Part shown: piece by piece, positions 43,933 through 55,126 of the stretch
Layout: each line of letters begins with the position of its first letter
How positions within the stretch are numbered: position 1 is the stretch's first letter
Source: Clytia hemisphaerica
Taxonomy: Eukaryota > Cnidaria > Hydrozoa > Leptothecata > Clytiidae
DNA: 64,000 nucleotides
Reading direction: 5' to 3'
Assembly (NCBI GenBank): GCA_902728285.1
Contig: CACVBU010000567.1
Coordinates: 434,001 to 498,000, forward strand
Program-made: the position numbers and the translations under genes
Notes under the pieces: generated by a model
Told to the model about the DNA's origin: nothing
Database searches by the model: none
Seen by the model: the letters and a program-made list of their open reading frames with translations, nothing else

Positions 43933-46266
43933 ACAGTAGGGGGTCTAATAAACAAAAATTAAAAAAATAACCACTTTTTTGTTATCTATCTATTTCTCAG
44001 GATCTTTCAGATAGAAAACTTATTTTTCAAAACTTTTTGAAAATCTTTTTTGAAGGGGTTTGTATTGAAAATAGACGTCATCATAAAATGTCCCCAAAAG
44101 GGTACAAAACTTTTCAAATCGACTGCTTGTTTTTTTTGGTAGTTCTTGGACCCAAAAGGAACCTATGTCAAATCCCAGCCACGTATGATTTATTTCGAGA
44201 TCAGGGCCTTTTTTGAGCTCATTCTATCATAGTCATTTAAAAACACTGGCATGAAAGGCTTTTCTCTCTTTTTATTGTTAAAAGATGGAGCTTACGTCCC
44301 AAAATCGATTTGCAAACTTTTTAATCACTTGATTAGAAAATGGACCAATCCCAAGAGGAGATTTTGGTAACGTGATCAAAAAGTATGCAAATCGCAACTT
44401 GTTTTTTGTTAGTAACAAAAGAAAATTGAACAAAAAGTTAAAACAATACATTGCCAGACCAGGGTTTTTTATAATTAATGACTATGATTCTATCTAACTA
44501 TAAGAATTGTGTACCTCATAAAATCAAATTCTTCAAAACATGTCAATTGTTTGCTTCTTCGCACGCATCAATCCAATCACTGTAAACATCCACAGGTTCC
44601 GAAAGATCTTTTGATAACCAAACATATGGTAGTCAAGGAAACTAACATGTGGTGGGGTACTTTCACTGGACCAAGCTATGTCCGCCATCTTTGATCGGAG
44701 GTTTTTTGGAATTGGGTACCCGAGAAGAAGTCATTGCAATGTTAAAAATTGACGTCTAACGGTGCTACGTCATCAAAAGTATTCCAGGAAAAGTAGATCT
44801 AGCGCTCTCGATGCATTTTCACCGCTATTGAGTAATGCTACTATTAGGATACCACTTTAAAAAAAAAACTCTGATCAAAGATTTTTCTTGGTCAGGATTG
44901 AAAAACTTGGTCCAGAGTTATAAAGGTCGGTGGGTACAGTTCAGTTCAGTTGAAACAGAGTATAATTTTCATCGACCCTTGTCATCATTTCATTAAAAGA
45001 CATATGGCTAGTAAGCAATAACTCCAATTGAAAACTTGATCAATTACGATACATGTACTTGCCTGGAAAATGTTTCACTATACGTAGGTCATATTTTAGA
45101 AAGGCAGGGCAACGGCTATTGATAGCCAAAAAAGGCACTTTTTTAGTATTTTTCGATTGAAAAGGCTATTTTTACCAACATTTTAGTGATTTCAGAATAG
45201 GGCAGCTTCCGGTAATTGGAAATAAAAGGGCATGAAAAATTGCCTGACACAATTTGGAAAGAAATGCAAAGAATGCCTCAGAAAGACAGGTTATTTTTTA
45301 AAATATGCTCTTTTTAAACAGTTTTCAAATCAAGGTGAATTGTGCAGAATTTTGAGACGGGAAAACCTATTTAGATACTTCACTGAGAGGAAAAGGTACT
45401 CTTTTTAAAGAAGAAAAGGATACATGTGATATTGGTTTGATAATCTTCCGAGCATACGCGACACGAAATATGCCCCACGTTTCGAACTTTGTCCCTGAAA
45501 ATAAATAAAATGAAAATACGATGGTCTTTCAAATTACATCAAGAAATATATTCTCCCTCAAAACAAGAAACATCATTCATAACAAAAATATCTCTTCAGT
45601 GTGCGTTAAAAAAGATGTGGATAATTTTGTACAAAAACTTCCTGGGCGACTATCAGCAAAAAAAAAAACCTGTTTGCATTGTCCGCCATGCAAAAGTAAC
45701 GGTTGTTCCAGCTACAGTGAAAACTCTATCTGCACTTGAGGATAAAACTCCTGTCATTACTCTCATAAAAATGTGGTGACTTTCATGGGCTCTAACCGCG
45801 AATGTTTCTAGTCCTTGATTTATCTAAAAGTCAGAACGACAAGAAATAACTCGCGAGTCGTTGATGACGCAAGCAATCGACAAAAGAAAGCAATTAAAGA
45901 TCAAGAAAAGCTGTAAATTAGCAAAAACGATAGTTCGCCAATCTTGGGGATGAGCAAAAATCAATATTGAGTTAGTCGGTCTCATGAGTCTCATGAGTCT
46001 CTATGAATGAAAACTCCCTGGAGTGGCAAACATGAAGAAAAGGGAGAAAAGCTAAAAATTCACACCCTGGAAAAATACGTGAATTGTTTCATTTATATCA
46101 ATCATAGGCACTTTTAGCCCTGTTAGACAAAACCCGCTTTTTTATCGCGTTTTAATAAAAAAAATTGGTAAAACACCCCATGGTTTCTTTGGAATGTCGT
46201 TTGAAATATTTGTGAAGCCAGTTTTTAGACCAATTTATGCCATTCCAGAGCCGGAGAGGTCCGTTA
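43933..46266. other. No gene recognised
   Basis: About 2.3 kb. The ORFs at 45489 and 45521 overlap each other in different frames and show no domain. A fragment of the dispersed repeat seen at 30155 and 33405 occurs at 45335-45400 (GACGGGAAAACCT, ACTTCACTGAGAGGAAA). Confidence 0.5.
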
Positions 46267-46547
46267 CATGTTTTTTTAATAAGCTTACAAAAATTCGAAA
46301 ACAGGCTCAGAGAGGCTTAGGTTGAGGGCTTGACAAGGCTGAAAAATGCTTATAAGGATGCTTATATCCCAAGCTGAAACTTTAGGGAAATTCCGACCAT
46401 AATCCTAAACAATCCCAGCAAAAAACAGTGCTTGGTTCAGGAAAACACATTTTTTGTAAGCTCAAGGCAATGCTTAGCCTATGCTTAAATTTGTGCAATA
46501 TTTAGCCTAGATATGCTTATATAAATGCAATGAAAAAGAAAAACATG
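46267..46547. mobile_element. MITE rich in GCTTA motifs, TA target
   Basis: The left end CATGTTTTTTTAATAAGCTTA and the right end GAAAAAGAAAAACATG are flanked by TA (46265-46266, 46548-46549). More than ten GCTTA/TAAGC motifs fill the interior. The end sequence is that of the element at 25632. Confidence 0.7.
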
Positions 46548-46844
46548 TACGTAGCGCTCTTTTTTGACCAGAAACTCAGCCATACCACCGCCACCGCAAA
46601 TTTTATTCTGTAAGCGGCCCAAGCCCTGATTTAGCTGCCCAAGACCTGATTTACCGGCCCAACACCTGGGAAACTTTGCGACTTTTGACTAAAGGCTTAT
46701 TTAGTCAAATATAGATTTTTGAGACTTTCATTCCATGACAAATGTTACTTTCCATATTTCTTTTCCTCCTTTTTTATTCGTTCGGTTCGCTATTTCATAG
46801 AGCAATTTTAATCAAAACAAACAGCCCAATGTTTATGTCTCGAG

Positions 46845-47186
46845 TTCCTTTTGTTTAGACTATCCGCGCGGCCCTTGAATTTTGCCGTTGGTCGGTCTTT
46901 TTTTGTAAAATGCCGCTATTCTGTTGATTATGATTACGGAGATAACGGAGGCAACTTTCCGAAAGAAGTTTTGAAATTATCTCCATTATTTTTAAAATGT
47001 AAACTGAGCAAGCCGTAGCAAAATTAAAGATGGCTGACGAAGCGACGATGAAAGTGAATGCGAAAATTTTCATCGATTTTTGATGATTTTTAAACTTTGA
47101 CGTTAAGAGGTGGGGGGGGGGGGTGGTTTTCAAATTAGCGTCAATTTGACGTTAGTCGTGGGAAGAATCGATATGTGAGTGACCCC
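46845..47186. mobile_element. Harbinger-like MITE, right part only
   Basis: Ends ATCGATATGTGAGTGACCCC, the right TIR of the element at 51248-52053, and the interior (CGCGCGGCCCTTG, ATTACGGAGATAA, AAAGATGGC, TTGACGTTAGT) is collinear with it. The left TIR is not found, so this is a truncated copy. It lacks the 251-bp insertion found in the other. Confidence 0.65.
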
Positions 47187-47322
47187 TTACGGTAATGCTT
47201 TGTAAGAAGGAAAACCCGTTGAAATTTATTAGCAATTGTTCGAAAAGATCTCTGTCTCTGCTGAGAAAACCAAGAATAAAGATCTTGCTATAAAATTTAC
47301 GTTTTCTAGTTTTAGAAAAGTA

Positions 47323-47501
47323 CCGTAACTTGGTCTAATTGTCGACACCCCTCCTCTAATTCTGACACCCTTTTTATCAGCTGAAATTTATAGAAAGGTT
47401 GAAACTGTTTTTCTTTGCTTAGTAGTCAGAGAGGAATAATCCTTTCTCTAAAGAAGGGTGTCGAATTAGACGAGGGATGTCGATATTAGACCAACTTACG
47501 G
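47323..47501. mobile_element. MITE, TIR CCGTAACTTGGTCTAAT, copy 2
   Basis: TA flanks at 47321-47322 and 47502-47503; collinear with 24779-24973, with CCCTTTTTATCAGCTGAAAT conserved in the left arm. Confidence 0.8.
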
Positions 47502-47548
47502 TAATATACAGAGGAAATATTTTCGTGTTTTTTCTACATATATATATA

Positions 47549-48345
47549 GTCATCTGGGGTAATTACGGGACAGTTAAAATTAAGGGGTAAATACGAACAC
47601 CCCTAAAAATGGTGCTATTATTATAAATTTGGATTCGGATGGAGAGGATTTTGGAGATTTAGTCATGCAGTCATTCTAGCTGCTAGAAAAATGTCTAGTT
47701 AGATTATTCTAACATATACTTTTGATGATTCAACAAAAGTTTCACATGTCACCATGAAAATCAATTTTCGTAGTTTTAGAAGGAACTTTTCAAGCTTTAG
47801 TGTCAGGAAGAACTGCAATCACTTTGATTATATTTTGACTGAATTCTGACATCAAGATACTATGGTTTGAAATTATAATAGTCACATTATCAAACAAGGC
47901 ACCTTATCTCTAAAAAGTGTGTCCCATATTTACCCCGTAGTCAAATCTTAATCTTGGGGTAATTATGGGACACTAAAGTTTGAGTTTGAAGTGTTTATTT
48001 TTTATAAGAAAACTACAAACTTGATTTTCTAGTTTAATGGAATCATAACTACACTCTAAGTCTTTCAAAACCTGCAAAGGTTTGCATCTAAATATACTTC
48101 AGTTGGTCTAGATTGCTCTATAGAAATATTATTGATTGAAGTGTCCCGTTATTACCCCCAAATGGGAAAAAGGCTCTTTAGAATAATTTTTAGGAGCATC
48201 TACTTATATTCAAGGAAAAGTAATAAATCTTGTGTAAAGGTCATACTCTGATAAATGAAATATCAAAAAATCGGATCTCTAGGATTAATACTTTTAGAGT
48301 AATGCTCAAATATGTCAAAATCGTCCCGTAATTACCCCAGATGAC
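47549..48345. mobile_element. MITE, TIR GTCATCTGGGGTAATTACGG, TA target
   Basis: The 23-bp TIRs are perfect inverted copies flanked by TA (47547-47548, 48346-48347). Internal degenerate copies of GGGGTAAWTAYGGGAC occur near 47580, 47930, 47955 and 48150 in both orientations, so the subterminal motif is iterated. No coding sequence. Confidence 0.8.
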
Positions 48346-48453
48346 TAGACTACGTTCTGTAAAATACAACTATGAAAATCAAAATGGAGACAAGCATTTT
48401 CAGTGGATCATGGATTTTCTTCATCATCCAAAATTCAAATTTAAAGCTTTCTA

Positions 48454-48508
48454 CCCTTTATTTTCTGGTAGAAAATGGTACCCTTTATTTTCTGGTAGAA
48501 AATGGTAT
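48454..48508 (+). repeat. 27-bp tandem duplication
   Basis: CCCTTTATTTTCTGGTAGAA with following AATGGTA is repeated twice head to tail. Confidence 0.8.
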
Positions 48509-49039
48509 ATTTGTTTTGTTGAAAGTATTATCTTTCAAATTCACTTTATTACAGGGGGGGGGGGGTCAGTACTAAAATCCAAGACATATATGAGTACTAC
48601 AAGGTTTTTTGACGATTTTTGACATACCCCTACCTAATTTTTGAAAAAGGAATTTTAGTACACATGTACTAAAATTTATTTTGACATTTTAGCATAGTGA
48701 CCACCTAAATAAGGCTTATTTTGGAATTTGGTTCAAAGAATGCGGGTCTTTGGACTTTCAAAAAAATGCCAACTCTGGTTATTTAAGCTGTCAATGAACC
48801 TGATCTATCTCTATCTATTCTAGATAAAGACTCAGAAACAGTCAAGACACTTTTGCTCTGCTCTACTTTAGTTATTGCAAATATTGATTGGTTATTTTTT
48901 ACCTCTAATTTACAGCTTGCTATTTCTTTTCTATCTAGTTATCCACGGTTCTTTACAAAAAACAAAGCATTCAACTTCGAAAACATTTTTTATTCCATAG
49001 TACATAAAAGCAGAACAATTAAATTGAAACATGGGTGTT

Positions 49040-49285
49040 TCACGGCCCCAGAGGAACCTTTTTCTTCAGTTGAGATAAAATTTCCTATTGAAATGCTAAT
49101 GGGGATAGAAATTCTATTGTTCCAAGGTTAAAAACCCAGTGGGGATATGGTTTTGGAGTGCAATTTTTAAACATGGAATTTTGAGTGGGGATGAAATCAA
49201 AGTCAATTTCCCAGTGGGGCTGAAATTCAAGGGTATTTTACCACTGGGGACAAAATTTTTGCTTAATTTGTGACACAGGGACATA
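49040..49285. repeat. AGTGGGGCTGAAATTCAA repeat family, copy 2
   Basis: Collinear with 41415-41686: GGGGATAGAAATTCTATTG, AAATCAAAGTCAATTTCCCA, GTGGGGCTGAAATTCAA and TGTGACACAGGGA are all present in the same order. Confidence 0.65.
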
Positions 49286-49363
49286 TTTAAATCTTATATA
49301 GAGAGTTTTTGTTTTTTCATTTTGCCTAAAATGCTCAGTCAATAGTTAAATTTCCTAAAATTT

Positions 49364-50343
49364 CGGTTGGTGTAAAACGCAGGTCACAGGTCACAGGTCA
49401 CGGGTCACAGGTCACAGGTCAGTGTTGACAGGTCAGCTTTGATTACTGTAAAATACAAAGAAAATGTTTGAAAAACAGTTGTTAATGTCAATGATATAAT
49501 TCCAAAGGTATTTTATTGATCTAGAACTATTTTAAAGCTAAAAATCTACCCACGTGTTTACCACGTGATTTCGCGTTTTATGCCGTGTATAACATGGACC
49601 TGTAATACTTTGTATTATATATTACATCTATATCACACATGCAAAAAAGTTATCTTTTCAATGTTCGCATGTTACGAATGTTATATACAAAGAATAAAGA
49701 AATATTCGAATATCGATCTCACCTTTGCCTTAAACAGCCCCTAACAGGAAAATAGCTATTTCACAATCACTAATGTCATATCTCATTTTATCTCCTGCAT
49801 CACCTTGGGTATGATAACAAGAATTGATGAAAATAGCGTCAATGGGATTATATTCTATAAATGTTTTAATATTTTTATCCCCTGCTTCGTATTTTTGATA
49901 AAATGACGTCACTATTTTCATCTCTCTAAAACAGCTCTCTTGGAGTATTTATTGTTTTCAAAACCTGTCAATCTATATCCACTTGCAGCATCGGCATCCT
50001 ATTACGCATGATAAATATTTTATTGTTAATTGGTGTACAAAACCTCATACTTCGAGATAACATCATTATTTACATAATTTAAGTGTCATTTGTTGTCAAT
50101 TTTTGGGGTTGATGATTTGTCGTTTAAGTCTTCTAAATACAATATTTTGATATTACATTTCCATTACATATAATATTTGCAGGAACTTTTGTTATGAGTT
50201 GTATGTTATGAGTTGTATGTTACAAGTGCGTTACAGTTTTCCGGTCTGTAATTTGTATGACCTGTGACCTGTGACCCGTGACCTGTGACCCGTGACCTGT
50301 GACCCGTGACCTGTGACCTGTGACCTGTGTTTTACACTAACCG
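49364..50343. mobile_element. Foldback element with tandem GGTCACA arrays, 9-bp TSD
   Basis: TIR CGGTTGGTGTAAAACGCAGG at 49364, with its near-perfect complement ending at 50343, is flanked by identical CTAAAATTT at 49355-49363 and 50344-50352. Each TIR runs directly into a tandem array of a 7-8-bp unit (AGGTCACA, with CGGGTCAC variants): about six units on the left and about ten, inverted, on the right. The interior of about 800 bp is AT-rich and non-coding. The layout matches foldback-type elements. Confidence 0.88.
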
Positions 50344-50434
50344 CTAAAATTTGGTGGTTTTTAGTACTCATGTACTAAATTTTTTCTTAAATTTCTTGAA
50401 GACCCCACCTAATTTGGGATTTTAGTACACATGG

Positions 50435-50963
50435 CCAGACGGTGTCAATCGAACAACAAAACAAAAATCGCAATCGAACCAATCGAACGTAATCGAACGC
50501 GATCGAATAATTGCGATTCGATTGTCGAACGTAATCGAATCTCAATCGAACGGCCGATTCCTGGGTAATATTTGATTTGATTGTGTTCGATTGCGTTTGA
50601 GTAAGGTTAGATTGGTTCGATTGATTGTCAATTACATTGGATTAATCTTCGATTTCGTTCGATTACGATTATGTTCGATGAGTTTGATTGCGATTAAATT
50701 AAATTGGATCACTCTGTTAGAGCTTTTTAGCGTGGTCGGCCGAGCGCTTAAGTACCATGCCAAAGCGAATAAAATCTAATACAATTGAATCAATCGAACG
50801 TAATCAAATACAATCGAACGTAATCGAAGCAATCGAACAGCAAATCCTGGGTAATATTCGATTGCGATTCGATTGCGTTCGACAATCGAATTGCAATTAT
50901 TCGATTGCGTTCAATTGCGTTCGATTGATTCGGCGTTCGATTCGTTCGATTGACACCGTCTGG
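50435..50963. mobile_element. Element built of iterated AATCGAACG motifs
   Basis: CCAGACGGTGTCAATCGAAC at 50435 is mirrored by the end at 50963 and flanked by ACATGG (50429-50434, 50964-50969). Both halves consist largely of AATCGAACG, GATTGCGTTCGA and related repeats in opposed orientation, with a short unrelated centre near 50730. The reading frames are repeat artefacts. Confidence 0.8.
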
Positions 50964-51247
50964 ACATGGTACTAAAATGCTTTTAGGCTTTTTTTGTAAT
51001 ACCACCACGTCACTAAGGCCGATGGAATTTAATGTTATGAATAAAAACCTGCCGCATCAAGTTGTCATTATTTGCCATTTTCTCGAAAAGTTGTCATTAT
51101 TTTTCTTCCCACTTGAGCAGAGAACAAAAATTTTCGAAGTTGATATCAAAACAAACGGCCCGTGGCTTTTTTAGATTGTTAACAACCCGAACGGCCCTCT
51201 AGTAGTCTTTACCGTGTGAATTTAATTTTGTCATATTGTGGAGATAA

Positions 51248-52053
51248 GGGGTCACTCACATATCGATTTTTCCTGCAACTAACGTCATTGTGATGCTATC
51301 TGAAGAACCCCCCCACCCCCCTTTCTTAGCGTCATTTACATAAATATACCAAAAATCGATGAAAGTAATTTTTCTTCTCTATTACAGATATTGATATTCC
51401 AGCCACATTGATTTTTGTGCTTCGTTTCGCACGGTTTAAAAACAAGTGGTTTTGACTTAATGACTTTCACATTTTGTTCCTCCCCAGTTCCTCAGCGCGG
51501 CCCTTGTATATCAAAATACGGCCCATCTATTCTTTATTGCGGTATCTCTGTTTTTATGATTAGGGAGATAATAACATAATCCTACAAACGTAACGAAAGG
51601 GTATTGGATATCATCTCTGTTATATTTTATGCGTTTGAATTAAGATGGCAGGCAGTTAGTCACACTAGGAAATTAAGCTTTCAGAAAAAACAACATCAGT
51701 CATCTACAGGATACATTTCAACAACAAGGATGAGAGTTACCTGAATCAAGTTTGCAAGACAATATTAATTAAAACTTGAAAGTTGGAAACAAAATAAACG
51801 ATAAACGATAAACAGTTTAAACAAGAAACAAGTAAACGATATAGCGCTTTCGCAGCATTAATCATTGATACGCATTTTGGCGGGACGCTAGTGTGACTAA
51901 CTGGCAGGTGTAGCGAAGGATGGAATACAAAATGTTACAGGTTTGAAAATCGATATTCTGTTGAAATTTCTTAGCGTCATAGGCTCTGACCCCCCCACCC
52001 CCTCGCGTCACAATGACGTTAGTTGCAGGAAACATCGATATGTGGGTGACCCC
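51248..52053. mobile_element. Harbinger-like MITE with TAA target, verified by empty site
   Basis: TIRs GGGGTCACTCACATATCGAT and ATCGATATGTGGGTGACCCC are flanked by TAA (51245-51247, 52054-52056). The host repeat is uninterrupted at 18661-18663, where a single TAA (as TTA on the + strand) is present, confirming the ends and the duplication. Contains a nested 251-bp element at 51653. Confidence 0.9.
51653..51903. mobile_element. CAGTT-type element, 5-bp TSD GCAGG, nested
   Basis: CAGTTAGTCACACTAG and CTAGTGTGACTAACTG are perfect 16-bp TIRs flanked by GCAGG (51648-51652, 51904-51908). In inverted orientation it shares both subterminal regions with 23771-24394 and lacks that element's middle. 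The truncated host MITE at 46845-47186 has no insertion at the matching place. Confidence 0.88.
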
Positions 52054-52335
52054 TAACATTATATAATTCTCTAGCGGGAAGAAAAAGATTTATCTCTTTA
52101 AGCTCGTTCAAACGGGATAACCAAAAGAATCAATAAAAACACGAGAGTTCCGGAGACACAAGAGGAAACGAAAAATCTGGTAAAAATAAATGTTTATGGG
52201 AAAATAATGAATATTGAATAGTGAAAACTTGGCCGCATCGAATTCTGAAAATCGTCATTACGGTAAACATATCATTAATTTCCATCAGCCTAAAAGTCAT
52301 GATGATGTCTGAAATTTTAGTACCGACCCCCCCTG

Positions 52336-52874
52336 TTTATTATAGCCGCTAAAATTTATATTCTTCAAATATTATGCATTATGACTTATGCAATATGCAT
52401 TATGTTTTATGCATTTTGGACCTGCTGCCGATAATTTAAACGATAAAAAATCTTCTTACATTTTTACATCACAGGATTGCTCATGATTGCAAAATGGACA
52501 GTTGAATTGACTTTCCAATGTTCCAACCATCTTTCTTCTGGGTGGTGGCTTCCTTTTAGCACGTCTTCTTCCCATGGTTTTCGATCTCCAATCTTGGCAG
52601 CAAATCAAAAATGAAAAAATATAGCCGCCTTCGTCCGACTTGAGGATCGCAGTCACGATACCATTTTTGTTGCTGACATAAGCAAAATATATTTCCGCTT
52701 AAAAGATTAACCGGCATTCGGATCAGGTCGGGTTAGCGTGGTACATGCGGGATGGACAGTGAAAGCGACTGTCCCGCTTTTCTTCGTGCCCGCCCAACAA
52801 CAACAATTTTACAGACCAAAAAATTTTCCGTCACCTTCGAATGTCCCGCGTCGCACCCAAAACGACTATTTTTG
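52336..52874. other. No recognised feature
   Basis: Short AT-rich segment; the minus-strand ORF at 52456-52656 contains a [11 protein letters not shown]ys pair but is too short and isolated to call. Confidence 0.4.
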
Positions 52875-53070
52875 ACTGTCCCGCTTCGTACCCAAGACGA
52901 CGCTTGTCGACTGTCCCGCTTCGTACCCAAATTGGAATTATGCCACACCCCTTCCACTGTCCCGCTTCGTACCCAAATTGGAATTGTGCTACACCCTTCC
53001 ACTGTCCCGCTTCGTACCCAAACAGGAATTATGCCACACCCTTCCACTGTCCCGCTTCGTACCCAAACAA
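52875..53070 (+). repeat. Minisatellite, unit about 45 bp with ACTGTCCCGCTTCGTACCC
   Basis: ACTGTCCCGCTTCGTACCCA occurs five times, first 34 bp then about 45 bp apart, each followed in later units by AAATTGGAATTATGCCACAC-type sequence. Diverged half units extend upstream to about 52767. Overlapping ORFs reflect the repeat. Confidence 0.8.
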
Positions 53071-53493
53071 GAATTATTTCTTACTTATCTTGTGTATTGA
53101 ATGGAACATTGATTAAAACATTTTCATGTATATGCAAAGAAAAATTGTGCATTTCTTGTATTTCGAGAGGAAAATTACCGTAAAGAATTTGTTGTATATT
53201 CCAAGGTAAAACCATCTAGTGGTGCGGAAAGAAGATCTTGCATTGTTAAAACTATTTTTATGCTAGGAGTAGTTTAGTCATCGTGTCTTGTCATAGCCAG
53301 GAAACCCTCAGCCCACGCGAGCCAGCGAAGCTGGCGAGGGCCGGGTATCACCCAAAGTCGGTTGCAGGCAAAAAAGTGCTGCACAAGCTGATTGGTTAAA
53401 ATAGAGACCGAGTTTGTACTAAAACAATAGCAAACTAAAACAAGTTTTACAATCGGGATATCACGAAAGACATTTGCCTATAAAAAAAGTTAA

Positions 53494-55126
53494 GGTGGCC
53501 ATCCACTGGAAATTGAAAAATCGACCTTTTAACTTTAAATGTTGATTACTCAATGACTATAAATGATATGGGCTTGAAACTTCCAGGTATTATTATTTAT
53601 GACCTAAAGTTAATATTAAAAAAAAAAATTAAAAAAAAAATTGGAAGACGGGGGTTTGGTACGACTTTTCAGTAAAATCAAAATAATCTTGTGTCAACGT
53701 TTTAGAGAGAACTACAAATACTTGGTTAATGATTTTTGGTATGTTGAGGCACTTTGGGACAAAGAATGGAATGAGCGAAATTTTTTTTTGAAAAATCCAA
53801 AATCCGGGGGTAAAAGCCAAAAAAACAGTTTTTTCAAAATATGAGATCTGAAATTAGTTAAATCTGAAAAATCCTTCGCTCATTCCACAGCTCTCATAGA
53901 TGTGGAAATACCCTGAAAAAATCAGACCAATCGGACAACTACATCCTGAGATTTTTCCGCCACAGTGATTGCGAACCCCCAGATTTGCGTTTTGAGAAAT
54001 CGTGCTTTTAAAACATAAATTGCGGTTAAATGAACAGATTATAGTTTTCAATAGGGATTTTTTTATGATTTGAGCCTATAAGGGAGTTTTCTACATTATT
54101 TCAAAGGAAATAAGGATTAAAACTATTTACAGTGAAAATTTTGGCCAATTTGAGTGACATTGATCATTTCCAGAAAACCGCAAAACTTTGAAAAAAGACT
54201 GCAAAACTCATTTTCACCACGAAAACCACCCCGAAATGTAAATAACAATGCCCACATTCATTGTAAGACTATTTTGGACTATTCCTATCAGCAGGGAATC
54301 AATTAAATTAAAATATTCATTCAAAAAGCTCTGGAACTGAAGACTCATTATCGTGTTACAGGGCACTTTCACTTTCACTTTCATGCCATCGCTGAAAACA
54401 CATGAAACCGCCACATTCTAATCCCACACATTTGAAAAAGTAATTTGAAGATGATTGTGTTGTTTTTTAAGAGATTCCTGGCAAAAAAACATTAAAATAG
54501 CACCCAAAAAAGAATAAACAAGCAAACAAAAGTTCTACATACCTTTGGCGCACTACACAAACAACCGACCGTGCTCTTAATCAAAAGAAATCACAAGTTA
54601 CATCATGATTAAATATTCCTTAGAGCTTTACAAACCTCCTTGTATAATAAGAGAACCATAAAACATCATTTACAGCAACAAATGTGGATGAAACACTCAG
54701 CAAAAGTCAGTAAGCTTCATCCTCCAAAAAACCATCTTTCTGTCTTTAAAATTCACCTCAAAATTCGAGGGCGGTCATTGTTTACAAGATTTTAAAACTG
54801 AATATGGGTACACCAAGCGACTTCAAACCTTCTAGAAATGTTTCTAGCGACTTGAAGACGACCCGTAAAGATTTTCAAGCCGTTCGAGCTGCTAGAGAAG
54901 GTAGAATTGCTGTTTTACAAACGGGCGGGAAACAGGGCGTCTGTGGGCGAAGCATTAAAAGCTTAAAGGTAGGTGTTTTAAAACCTAAAATTTTCTGCTT
55001 ATTCTTTACTTTTATGAATTGAAATTTTCAGAGGTTATTCCAGAGAAGTTATACTTGACTTTAAGCCAAAAAAATAAAAAACCACCAAAAAAGTATCACT
55101 ATTTTCAAACTCAGTGGATGGCCACC
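53494..55126. mobile_element. TTAA-target element (piggyBac- or Kolobok-like), 1.6 kb
   Basis: Perfect 15-bp TIRs GGTGGCCATCCACTG are flanked by TTAA (53490-53493, 55127-55130). The interior is mostly AT-rich non-coding, except for an exon-like ORF at 54804. A GG-initial TIR with TTAA is closer to Kolobok than to piggyBac (usually CCY), but no transposase is visible. Confidence 0.82.
54804..54968 (+). CDS. Exon-like ORF inside the TTAA element, unknown
   Basis: An ATG at 54804 opens a 55-codon hydrophilic, basic frame (MGTPSDFKPSRNVSSDLK... ending SIKSLK), followed by the donor-like AAGGTAGGT. Base composition is higher in GC than the surroundings. I do not recognise a domain. It could be the first exon of a lost transposase or a captured host exon; no partner exon is found before the right TIR. 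Confidence 0.3.

Larger units (their letters stand above)
51010..52310 (-). repeat. Inverted copy of 18418-18915, split by insertion
   Basis: Matches the 18.4-18.9-kb segment in reverse complement on both sides of the MITE at 51248-52053. CGAACGGCCCTCTAG lies at 51191 and GGAAGAAAAAGATTTATCTC at 52079. Confidence 0.85.
48551..52335. repeat. Possible outer composite with GTACTAAAAT ends
   Basis: GGGGGTCAGTACTAAAAT at about 48555 is mirrored by ATTTTAGTACCGACCCCCC ending near 52333; further TTTTAGTACACATG motifs lie at 48652, 50421 and 50966. At least four other elements are nested inside. The composite is an inference from matching ends only. Confidence 0.4.

Noticed and set aside
45489..45779. 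Small gene of 96 codons
   Set aside because: Two overlapping frames, no splice context, no recognisable domain or homology that I can name.
49380..50335. CRISPR array from regular GGTCACA repeats
   Set aside because: Units are contiguous 7-8-bp repeats without spacers, sit in inverted pairs inside TIRs, and the genome is eukaryotic.
52733..53183. Cys/Pro-rich repetitive proteins on both strands
   Set aside because: Translations of the 45-bp minisatellite; several frames stay open because the unit is a multiple of three.
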